Source: Circinella minor
Taxonomy: Eukaryota > Mucoromycota > Mucoromycetes > Mucorales > Lichtheimiaceae
Direction: 5' to 3'
NCBI GenBank assembly: GCA_016758965.1
Contig: JAEPRB010000107.1
Location: 1 to 64,000 of the forward strand
DNA: 64,000 nt
The notes under the pieces were generated by a model. That model did not search any database. It was given only the letters and a program-made list of their open reading frames with translations, and was not told the DNA's origin. The translations under genes were made by a program, and so were the position numbers. Below, piece after piece: positions 38,712 to 48,691 of this stretch. Numbering within the stretch: position 1 is the first letter of the stretch; each line of letters starts with the position of its first letter.

Positions 38712-40039
38712 ATGGCACCACCAGTTACACTTCATCCTGTTTATGCAGCTTATTGTGAAAATGCAAGGAAACTTCCCAAGTTCAGTGAACAAACTATCCC
38801 TCTTCCCAAATTACGTGAACTCGCCAACCAACGTTCGAAGGAGCTTAAGAACTTACTAGAAGTGATGGAACAAGATAAGACTGTGACCCATAATGGTGTT
38901 GAAGTCCGTTTGACATTATTCAGACCTCCAGGTACACAAAACCAATCACTTCCCGTTGTCCTGTTCTTTCATGGAGGCGGTTGGGTATTTGGATCCAAAC
39001 ATACTCATGTTAAACCAGTTCGAGATGTAAGTTTTTTTTTCCACCTATATCTATTTAAAAAATGTTATTTTTTGACCAGTAATACTTTACTAGATATGCA
39101 TCAAGAATCATGTGGCAGTTGTTTTTGTCGATTATTCGCTCGCACCCGAACACAAGTATCCTACCGCACATGAGGAATCTTTTGCAGCACTTTCTTGGGT
39201 TATCGAAAACGGTGATTCTATCATGGTCGATACAAATAAACTCGTAGTTGCTGGAGGTGAGGAAAGATAAATAAATTAAAATCTCTTGCTGTGAAATCTG
39301 ATTAATAGAGCTAACTTCTTTTCTCTCTTGATAAAAAAAAACTAAAAGATTCGGCTGGTGGTAACCTCAGTGCAGTCATCTCATGTAATTTCTCCATTAT
39401 TGTTAGATCATAAGATCGTAGCAGCGTTATCTTCTATATATACACCAATGATGGTACTAATACACTAATGATTATATTAATCTTTCCTATTGTATGTTTA
39501 CAGTGATGGCAAAAGAACGTGGTCTAGTGGATGCTATCAAGGCACAAATTTTGATTTATCCAGCTACTGCTGGTTCTCGTGAAAATTATGAATCTCCTAA
39601 GCTATATGGTAATGGAGATTATTATTTGAATATGAAAGATTGTGAATTTTTTGACAATGCATATTGGAATGGTATTGAAAAAACAAAGATTGGATTCCCA
39701 TTGTTGGCTACACAAGATGAATTACGTGGACTTCCTCGTGCTTTGATTTTTACAGCCGAAGCAGATATTTTGCGTGATGAAGGTGAACAATATGCTAGGC
39801 AATTGACCGAGGCTGGTGTTTCTGTTACTTGCATGCGTGTCATTGGTGCAAGTACGTAACTTTAAAGTACTATTTTATTTATCTTTGAATATACAAAAAG
39901 TTATTAATAATACATTTTTCCATGATGAAATACATTTATAGTTCATGGGTATATAACTGTCCCCGTTGTCACACCTGCTTATAAACAAACTATGGCCATG
40001 ATCACAAATCAGCTGAACGAAGTTTTTGAGAAAAATTAA
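38712..40039 (+). CDS. HSL-family alpha/beta hydrolase 3 (lipase/esterase, five exons)
   Basis: Exons are 38712-39026, 39094-39256, 39349-39384, 39504-39851 and 39942-40039, giving 319 aa. The protein is closely related to esterase 1: HPVYAA near the N-terminus, HGGGW, GDSAGG with Ser161, EADILRDEGEQYARQLTEAG, and a catalytic His in IHGYITVP. It shares the last intron with esterase 1 but lacks the intron before HGGGW. Conservation of all catalytic residues suggests a working enzyme. A 5' fragment of a fourth copy lies about 400 bp downstream, so the array has been growing and decaying. Confidence 0.93.
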
Positions 40040-40348
40040 TTCTGTGTGATTTTCGGAATACGTACTAATATAAATATCTCTCGTAGCAAGGCAAACAAAT
40101 GTCGCGTAATTGTAAATGACGTAGAAATAAATATTCTAGTTCATCAGAGTTATCTATGCTTTTATTCATTGAAAAGATGAAAATTATTATTATTATTGAC
40201 TTTTGTTGTGTATTAGCATGTAGCAGGACTACGTACAAGGTATGTATGAAAAATATAAGTTGTTTCTTTTAAGATATTCGTTATGGCACATCGATAGACA
40301 AGTCATCCTTGACTTTTGAATGCTGCTTTTTTTGTTGTTTTTAGTTTG

Positions 40349-40359
40349 CTATATAAAAG
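40349..40359 (+). promoter_or_regulatory. TATA-like box before the esterase fragment
   Basis: GCTATATAAAAGC lies about 85 bp before the preserved coding fragment at 40437, which suggests that the promoter of the fourth copy was duplicated too. Confidence 0.4.
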
Positions 40360-40436
40360 CGTAGCTATTCTATTTGAGGTACTTTTACTATCGCTATATA
40401 CTATTATTGTATATAATAATAAATCTAACAGACCTG

Positions 40437-40532
40437 AAGTTTGATTCTTGTTATGCTGCTTATTATCAACAACTCAAATTATTTCCAGAGCGAAATAAAG
40501 ACAAAGTACCTACACAGCGCTTTTGTACGTAG
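40437..40532 (+). pseudogene. 5' fragment of a fourth HSL-family esterase
   Basis: A short frame reads CYAAYYQQLKLFPERNKDK and aligns with the N-terminal VYAAYCENARKLPKF of esterase 3. It has no start codon in the right place, it stops at 40530-40532, and no HGGGW or GDSAGG block follows in the next kilobase. A TATA-like box precedes it at the expected distance. It is best explained as a decayed tandem copy. Confidence 0.55.
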
Positions 40533-41271
40533 TTAAACGCTTTATCTATTTTTTTCTATCTTTTTTGCACAAATAAACTCTGTTATAATTATACGTAATG
40601 GTATCAACAGAAACACCAATAATATTGGGGTTCATTCTATACTGGTCTTCTTAAAGTAAGAATAGTTTAGGGTACGTACTTTGTTATTTGTATGAGTTCC
40701 GTCCTGATTATACTGTAACAGTAAACGTAGTTTTTGCAAGTAGCAAAAGAGAATCTGAAGACGATAAGCTGGTGAGTGTAATGGTTTAAATTTGTGTCCT
40801 TATGATATGTATCTACCAAAAGCAATTTGTTATAACTATATTAGTTATTATTTCTATCAGCCTTAAAAGATATGCATAGACCATAGGTTAAACTACTATA
40901 TAACTGAGCTGTTCACAAATATGTAGATTATTTTTTTTCAAAAACTTTTAAACTTATAGCCTATTGAAAAAGCATCACTTTAATCGTTTTTTGTCATTAT
41001 TGCTCAAAAAAGAAAAGAATATATATATTTATATTTATATAAAAACATGCATGGCAGGTTAATAATAAAATAAAAGAAAGAGTGATGCGTATATACTAAG
41101 GGAAAGAAAAGAAGGGGAAAATGGAGGAAAGGTCGGTTTTACAAAAGTAGAAATATTAATATGTAGAAAACGAGAACGATGTGGAGGAGAAGTAATAATG
41201 GGGAGGAAATAATGGGATATGTATTTCACTACGATGATAACGAGAGATCACAAGAAAAGATTAATATTTTA
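40533..41271. other. Gap after the esterase array
   Basis: This is probably decayed esterase sequence followed by the 3' flank of the minus-strand ankyrin gene, which is A/G-rich between 41060 and 41220. No gene was found. Confidence 0.5.
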
Positions 41272-44200
41272 TTAGCTTTTTAGCATGGATGTAGAAGAGG
41301 GAGGAGGAGTAGCAGTAGAGTGATTAGTTTGTCCAGAAGCAACAGAAGATGCTGCAATAGTAGTATTGGATACTTGTTCTGTATTCCAAAATGTTTCATT
41401 CCACTGTTGTACTTTGATTGCCATATCACAATCACGTAGGTTTCTTGGCACAGCCTATTTAATTATAATAATGATGATACACTAAGTCAAAAATATAATT
41501 CATAAACAAATAAATACATTGATAATAAATAATAAAACTTACTGCTGAAGGGTTTGAAACTGGTAAATAAAGCATTTCTACATCCAAATTACCAATCACT
41601 TTAAGTGTGTCATCTTCATGATGATGGTGCTTTGCTTTATCACGCCCTGACCAAGCATTAAAACAATCAAATTGAGTTGCATAAGGACGTTCATAACAAC
41701 TCTCCATCATATGTGGTAGTGCAAACCGAGCACGTCCTAATGATCCATCATCTTGATAAATGTAATTCGACAAAGAACCTTGCCGAGCGCGATTACGTGA
41801 TGTTGAAAACAAACGTGTAAGAGGTAACTTGTTACGAACATGATAATCTGGACGTACATGCAATGATATTGTGATAATCATTTCTGGATATGTATCCATA
41901 ATACATTCATAATCAAACTTGATATGTTGTCCTAACATTTCGTACCGTGACATATACTCGTATCTATCATCACTCACCACTAATCGTACGTAGGTAGGTT
42001 CCCGTGGTAATGGTAACAAAACATTACTTATACCTGTGACTCGAAAATATAATTTACCGTGGTGCGAGTGCTGATTATTTTGTACATTATTGGTCATAGT
42101 AGGTGGTAAACTGGCTTGAAGATCTTGTAAACTTGGTAATTTTTTTATACTTTCAATTTTTTTCTGTTTTAACAATTCTTCTTGATGTGATAATAATAAT
42201 GGCGATGAAAAAGATGAGGATGATGATGGTGCCGGTGGAAGTTTGACAGGTACGCGTTTAATTTTGAATTGTTGTAAAGGACTGTTATATTGTAACATGG
42301 GTGTTCCAGATTCTTTATGATCGATTTGTTGTTGTTGTGCATTTTGTGCGTGTGAAAGTCGACGAACATATCGGGAAGTAGATTGAACAGAAACACTACC
42401 ATAATTGGATGAATGATAATTAAATTGATTTTTGTTATTGTTGGTGGTATTGTTGGTGTCATCGAACATTGAATTAATATTTTTTTCGGGAATAGAGGCG
42501 AGTGGCAATGTACTCGGAGATGATGGTGACATGGTAGCTGGAGAAGACGAGGAAGAGCTGCTACTGCTATTGCTACTACTACTGTGATCAGTCATAACAC
42601 TAGGTGATAATGATGCATCGGTATTGGTTCGACTTCGCGATATAATGCGTACAGTTGTATTGACGTCGTCTTGTCTTGGTATTGATGGTGGTTGATACGA
42701 AGAATATGAATCCAATTCATTGCCAATAGTAGTAATTGTTGGATTATTAGTACTATAATTATTTTCACTCAATCCACCACTATTATCATCTTCTCCCGAG
42801 GATGGTAAATCCGGAAGGCTTCCCAAATAATAGGCTGTTGATGGTGGTGGATCGTTTATTGTTGTGGTTGCTACAGCTGAGTTTGTTGATTGTGTTTTGC
42901 TTGAAGAGATAGATTTCAAACTTGCTTTGGATTTCTTTTTTCGAACTTGTTCAATCTGATCTTGACTATCAAACCATTCCACATCGTCATCATCGTCATC
43001 GTTGGTATCAGAAGATGCTACTGATTCAGCTTGTTCAATTGTACCATCGAGTACTGAAGACCATGAATTCAATGCAATAGACCAATGTGCTTTTTGACTA
43101 CCGCTAAGGCGTCGACGATCCACGTTTTCGGTTTCAGGTTTCTGTGCAACATTAATTTCATCGACTACCAAGGATCGGCGATCTTGCATCGGGGATGTGG
43201 GTTCATGCTCTTCCGATGTTGATTGTTCTTCATTGTTAACTGGTTGAAGAATATTCGGGACACCATTTTCTTGTTGTACATTAATGTTACGCGAATTATC
43301 ATCACTATTTGTACGCCGCATAGAATTTGATGATACAGAAGGTGACGGTTTAACACCATGTGCAATAGATAAATCCTCATCATCTTGCCGAAATACACTG
43401 GATGAAACATACGTATTGGTTCGTAATGAAGAAATCACTTTAGAATTTCGTTTCGGTTTCGTTACGATATTATCTTCAACAATTTCTTCCGGTTCTTCGA
43501 CAATAATGGAGGAGGATGTTGATTCCTTTGTATCATTGGTTTCCAAGGATGTTGATCGTTCCATATCATTATTTCTTGTTGTGGCCTGCTTTGTTGTGGG
43601 TGTCGTATCATTCGTCGTCGTCTTTTTATTTTTGACAATAAATGACCGTTTTGGTTTACTGATTCCTTGTTCTTGTTCAAATTTTTGAAACAATGGATTA
43701 CTTTTGACAGCAGACCGTTTTGCCAATTGGGCTACTTCTTGTCGTCTTTTTGAAAGTTGTTTTTCCAATTTGGCTTCCTCATCATTTAATACTTTCATTT
43801 TACTTTCAGCAACATGTCCCGCGCGAAAATAGCGACCTTCTTGCCGAGTTGTAGAGGCATGACTTTTGTTAGGATTGTTAGTAGATTCAGCTAATTGTTT
43901 TAACTGTTTAAATCGATCAGGTGTTGCATAATTGGGTTTGGATTTAATTATGGATTGCCTCTTTTGTTGTTGTAATTGTTTAATGTTTGCTGTTGTCGCA
44001 CCTAATAGACGAGCCATTGTAGTTGTTTGTGCAACGTCGCGTGGTAAACATCCAATATCATTAGCAATATCCATGGAAACATTTTTTTCTTTGAGTAACC
44101 GTTGAGCAATTTGAATATGACCCAAAAAACTGACCAAATGTAAGGTCGTATTTTTACAATTGCCCCATACACGATTATTTAAATCTTGAACACTCGATTG

Positions 44201-44610
44201 CTATAGTTTTGTACATATATCATAAGTTTCATCATTATCAATATATATATATGTAAAAAAAAGACGCGCTTCTTTTTTTATTATTAACTATAACTTACAT
44301 CGATTAGAAAATATAAAAGATCTTCTGTTTGTACTTGAGCTGCAGACGGAACTTCACTAGGATTTGGTTCAAAATACTGAATAAGTGTATAAGGAAGAGC
44401 ACAAAGATCATCAAGGGTTGTCCCGAGATTTTGAACTACCATGAGTTGGTGAATGACATGAGAGGCGTCACGATCTGGATCCCAAACTAATGGTGTCCAA
44501 AGTAAATCAATATTAATGTCGAGAAGTTGTTGGATCCGATACAAGTCAACTTGTTGTACAGCACGAGACCATTCACCAACAAGTGATGTTGAATTCACTT
44601 CAACTGTCAT
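41272..44610 (-). CDS. Ankyrin-repeat protein with anillin/Bud4-like C-terminal region (three exons)
   Basis: Minus-strand exons 44610-44299, 44200-41543 and 41454-41272 give 1050 aa. The N-terminus has ankyrin-type sequence (about 10-40 and 105-160, with NTTLHLVSFLGHIQIAQRLL). Then come about 600 residues of disordered, Ser/Thr/Asn-rich sequence with one short coiled-coil (about 190-230, rich in Glu, Lys and Gln) and an acidic patch. From about residue 790 a folded region begins (GKLYFRVTGISNVLLPLP), of C2-like type, containing GRARFAL, GNLDVEMLYLPVSNPSA and VPRNLRDCDMAIK. This resembles the region before the PH domain of fungal anillin/Bud4 proteins, but no PH domain follows. A role in cell-polarity or septum scaffolding is inference. 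The ankyrin call is fairly sure and the anillin-like call tentative. Confidence 0.75.
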
Positions 44611-45637
44611 TATTTCTTTATCTATTCTTTTTTACACAGTTTCTATGAAAGGAACGAATACGAGAGTATATAAAAAAAAAGTGAAAGAAAAAAAAAAGTG
44701 AATGAATGAGGGAAGTGAAAAGAAAATAAAAGAAGGGAAAGGGTTGAGTTGTATATTGTTTTTGCTGTTATAATAAGGAAGAAAAGAGGTCTGGAAACAC
44801 GAGTAATCTTCCTTTAATGGAAATGATCAATTTCAGCTCTTCGATTGAAAAAAAAAAAAGGTACCAAAATTATTTATTTAAACAAATAAACCACCTTTCT
44901 CTTTGAGCAAAAGGAGTTCTTCTAATAAATTTAACATCCCTTCTCTTTCATCTATCCTTTCATATGATATTAAATCAATATATTCTTTTATATAATAAAA
45001 AAATTATTACTGGTGGAACATAGGGCATTATTTACTGTTATTCAATAATTTTATTACTTATAACTACCAACATAGTTAGTAGTCGATGACTATAATTAGA
45101 AGAAGGAGAACTAAGTATGAATTTAAGTAATCATTGTTCCCTCTTCTTTCTCCTTCTTTAACTTACCATTTGCATGTAATATACTTATAAATATATATAC
45201 ACGTATATATATTACTCGTGCTCTTTGTTTAAAATGCACACAATATCTTATTGTGTGCAACACATTTATTTTATTTTATTGTCCATAATTATAATTATAA
45301 ATATACAGTGTTTAATTACACCAATTAGTATTATAATTACTATAATACTAATAAATTTACTACTTTTTTTCTTTGTGAATTTTTATTACTAACATTATTT
45401 TTTAACTAATCAAGATTATATCTACATTCAGTAATACGTATTTATGTTAATGGTAGCTAGTATCTTTTAGACTTTGAAATCATTGATATATATATTTAGA
45501 GTTTATATGAAATCAAAAGAAAGAAAATTTTCTACACTTTTGGGAGAATGAGTGTTAAACCCAGTAAATTTATTTTTCAACAACTCCACCCTTTTTCCAC
45601 ATTATTCAATATATACACCTAAAAGAACGCGTGCATC
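44611..45637. promoter_or_regulatory. Divergent intergenic region
   Basis: This is about 1 kb between the divergent starts at 44610 (minus) and 45638 (plus), so it holds both promoters. It is AT-rich with purine-rich stretches near the ankyrin gene start. No further gene was recognised. Confidence 0.5.
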
Positions 45638-47659
45638 ATGTCTAGTTCAAGTTCAAGTTCTAGTGCTAGTAATGAATACCCTAAACGATTGAATCAAGCA
45701 ATGCGGTAAATTACCTTTTTTTTTTTTTTTTTTTTTACAACAAAAATTACCTATAGCTGACTCAAAATTATTAAATATAACTTTTTTGCTATTATTATTT
45801 AGTGCAATGTATGTTGCTGCCAACTTTTTTAAAGAAATTAATGCCAAGAAAGAGCAAAAGAAATCATTGGAGAATATTCAAAAAAGTTTACCAACGTCGT
45901 CATTTGCAGCAAATAATGAATCCAGTGAAAAATTGAGTTAGTTTTTTTTTTTTAAGAAAAAAAAGTGATTTATTCTTTATTGTTACTATTATAAAAAATA
46001 AAAAAGGTTGACAATTTTTATGCTAATATAGGTTGATTGATTAATTATTTATTTTTTTAGCTGGCACTATTCATCAACTTCAACAAGATATTGAACATTT
46101 GGAAAGAAAGTATGTAAATATATATATATATATATATATTATGGTTTTAATAACGTATACTGATAATTCAATTATATTTATATAGACTTCATACCACCGA
46201 AAAAGATATTACTAGATTTTTTCATGAAGCCATAAATCAGCTTGCCAATCGATCTGTACGTGAAGGTGACGAACGCGTCGAATCCACTTTGCGAAGAAAA
46301 TTAGTTGAAGCTGACAGTAATTTCAACAAAAAAACGGAAGAAATCAAAGCAGACATTAAATCACTTTATACTAATAAGTTGAATGTGGATGAAGGAAATA
46401 AAAAGATAGCGGATTTGGCTCGTGAATCTCAAGCTCAATGTTCACAAATGATAAATGAACAAGTTGAAGGTTTACGAACACAAAACAAGGCTGCATTTAC
46501 CGAATTACGCGACAAATACACAAGTTTATCCAGCAATCAATATAAAGATCAATTAAAATCAGAAATTTCTAATGAGGTAGCAGAATATGTCAAGCGTCAA
46601 TTTCGTCCGGAACAGCTATTAGAAATTAAAAAGTGTGTAATGGAATTGGTTGAAAAAACACAAAAGTCACAATCAACGTCGTCACCAACACCAAAACCAA
46701 CATCAGCAACACCCGTAGTGAATACAGAAATGATTCAATCCGAAATTCAAAAATACATTGAAAATGAAGATGCATTACGTAAACAATTAAATGAATTGGA
46801 TGAATGGAATATATTGAAGAACAAGTTAAAGGATTTAGAAAAGAAAGTTGATAAAGGAAGTGGGATCGGATCGTCAAGCATGACAGTAGTTCAACATTTA
46901 CGTAATGATATGGGTGAATTGAATCGAAAAATTGATTTAATTAAACAAAGTGTGGATGCTGTTATTAACAAGTCAGCAACTCCAGATCAACAACGAAAAC
47001 AAATGGATATTTTCAATAAAAGAATACAAGATATTGCTCGTGATTTACAAATCAATGGAAGTGTAATGGAAATGGCAACTATGGGTGATAGAGTTGATGA
47101 AACCGAATTAACACGAGGTCGGCGAAAATCACCACTTAGTGTAAATGACGCATCAACAGAAAAAGAACGACAGAAAAAACGACAACGTACCGATAACAAT
47201 GGTGCCATCACTAGTCGAGATCATAGCAACTCCGATAATGACATTGCCACTACTATTAATGATAATAATAATCTATTGGAAGAAAAAATATTGACACTAG
47301 AACAAAAACAAACAAGTCTAACAGAATATATCGACTCATTCCGATCCAATGTATTAAATCCAGAATTCCCACAACGATTACAAACAATAATGACAGATAT
47401 TGAAATGTCCTTACGTAGCCATGAAGAGATTATTGCTCATTTGGTGGATCCTGTCCGTGCATCACAAGGTACTACACCCAGCATTGATTTAACAAGAGAC
47501 AACAATTCAATTCAAATACCACAAACATTATCACCGGCCATGATACAAGCAATTCAAGCATTGGTTGCGAGTACTGCTGAAAAAACCGCGGAACAGACTG
47601 CTAAACCACTACTTGAACGTATTTCTACACTTGAAGCAAAACTGAATCAGCGAAATTAA
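45638..47659 (+). CDS. Coiled-coil protein of unknown function (four exons)
   Basis: Exons 45638-45705, 45803-45936, 46061-46109 and 46186-47659 agree in phase and give 574 aa. It begins with a Ser-rich MSSSSSSSSASNEY segment. Long charged heptad-like stretches follow (about 75-220, 240-330 and 420-480), rich in Lys, Glu, Gln and Leu, so it is largely coiled coil. A basic segment (about 365-385, RQKKRQRTDN) could be a nuclear localisation signal. I do not recognise a named domain. It could be a structural or kinetochore/spindle-pole-type protein, but that is speculation. No signal peptide or membrane segment is seen. Confidence 0.8.
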
Positions 47660-48355
47660 ATTTTTTATTCCCCCCCCACTTTCTTCCTTTATTCATTTGC
47701 ATTTTTTCCTTAGTCCTTCTCCATCCTTCTTCCTTTTTGCTCCATAAATAATAGTCCTATATGTACATGATAATAATACTCCATCAAAAACAAAAGAAAA
47801 AAAAAACAAAGTCAGCTTGCATATAACTTAATTAAGCAAGCAATCAATCTTACTATACTCATTATCTCATTTGTCAATACAATAACTAATACTATACATT
47901 TAAACAATAATCATTAATCAATTACGGTTTTTTTTTTCATTTTTTTTTAAAAAAAAACGTTTTATATATATAAAAAAAAAGAAAAAAAGGGGGTGGGGGG
48001 AGGGGGAGGGGGAGGGGAAGGGGGAGAAACAATGTTTTGATCACCATAACAACTTGAGTTATTATGGCAATATCTAAATATATAAATAGAAAATATGAAA
48101 AAAGAAAAGGGAAAAGACAATGATTGAACGAATAACTAAAATGAATGGAAAATACAAATGAACGAACGAACAAATGAAAAAATGAACTATAATAAAAAGA
48201 AAATGAAAAACATATATGCATAAAATGAGGATAAAAGAGAGTATAGAAAATATAATAGTATGTGATATAATACAAAAGATATAAAATAAATGAAAGGAAT
48301 TGAGTATGTTGTCCGAAAAGAGGTCGGGGTTTTGTTTTGTTTTCAAATGGGGTTA
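47660..48355. other. 3' region between convergent genes
   Basis: This is the 3' flank of the coiled-coil gene (plus) and of the Cys-rich gene (minus). It contains a very G-rich tract at 47989-48024 and A/G-rich DNA to about 48300. No gene was accepted. Confidence 0.55.
47989..48024 (+). repeat. G-rich tract with strong G-quadruplex potential
   Basis: Six G runs of four to six bases are separated by single T or A bases or AA, within 36 bp. This easily meets the usual pattern of four runs of three or more G with short loops. It lies between the 3' ends of two convergent genes. Confidence 0.75.
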
Positions 48356-48691
48356 TTAATGAATTTGACAGGATGGACAATGATCTCGCCTATATCCTGT
48401 TTTGACATCATAACAATGATACAGTCCATGAAATTTACATAAACGAAAGCATCGATCACAAAAATCTTCGGGATGTGTTGTAAGTGCGCGGTGACAGTAA
48501 GAACAGTTTTTTCGACAAAAATTACACTGCCATCCAGCTGTTAATGTACGCCCACATTCACATACTGCCGGTATATTTGCATAATCTTCGCCACTCGTAA
48601 AAGATCGACGACATGAATCCATTTGAATCATATATGTTGTTGTATTGGTTGTGCTAGCTGTTTTTGTTGTTGTTGTTGTTTTACTTGTCAT
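48356..48691 (-). CDS. Small Cys-rich zinc-binding-type protein
   Basis: This is a 111-aa single-exon protein. After a Thr-rich N-terminus (about 1-20) come about 15 Cys and several His residues in a regular spacing: VCECGRT, GWQCNFCRKNCSYCHR, FCDRCFRLCKFHGLYHC and DHCPSC. This is the pattern of a compact multi-zinc fold (RING- or zinc-ribbon-like), but I cannot name the family. There is no signal peptide. The start at 48691 is the only good ATG, and AT-rich DNA upstream fits a promoter. The dense Cys/His spacing makes it very unlikely to be a chance ORF. Its function is unknown; protein or nucleic-acid binding is the usual role of such folds. Confidence 0.7.
   Translation of the reverse strand: MTSKTTTTTKTASTTNTTTYMIQMDSCRRSFTSGEDYANIPAVCECGRTLTAGWQCNFCRKNCSYCHRALTTHPEDFCDRCFRLCKFHGLYHCYDVKTGYRRDHCPSCQIH

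Noticed and set aside
42169..43688. Several ORFs inside the ankyrin gene on both strands
   Set aside because: They are frame shadows of the large coding exon; composition follows the exon's repeats.
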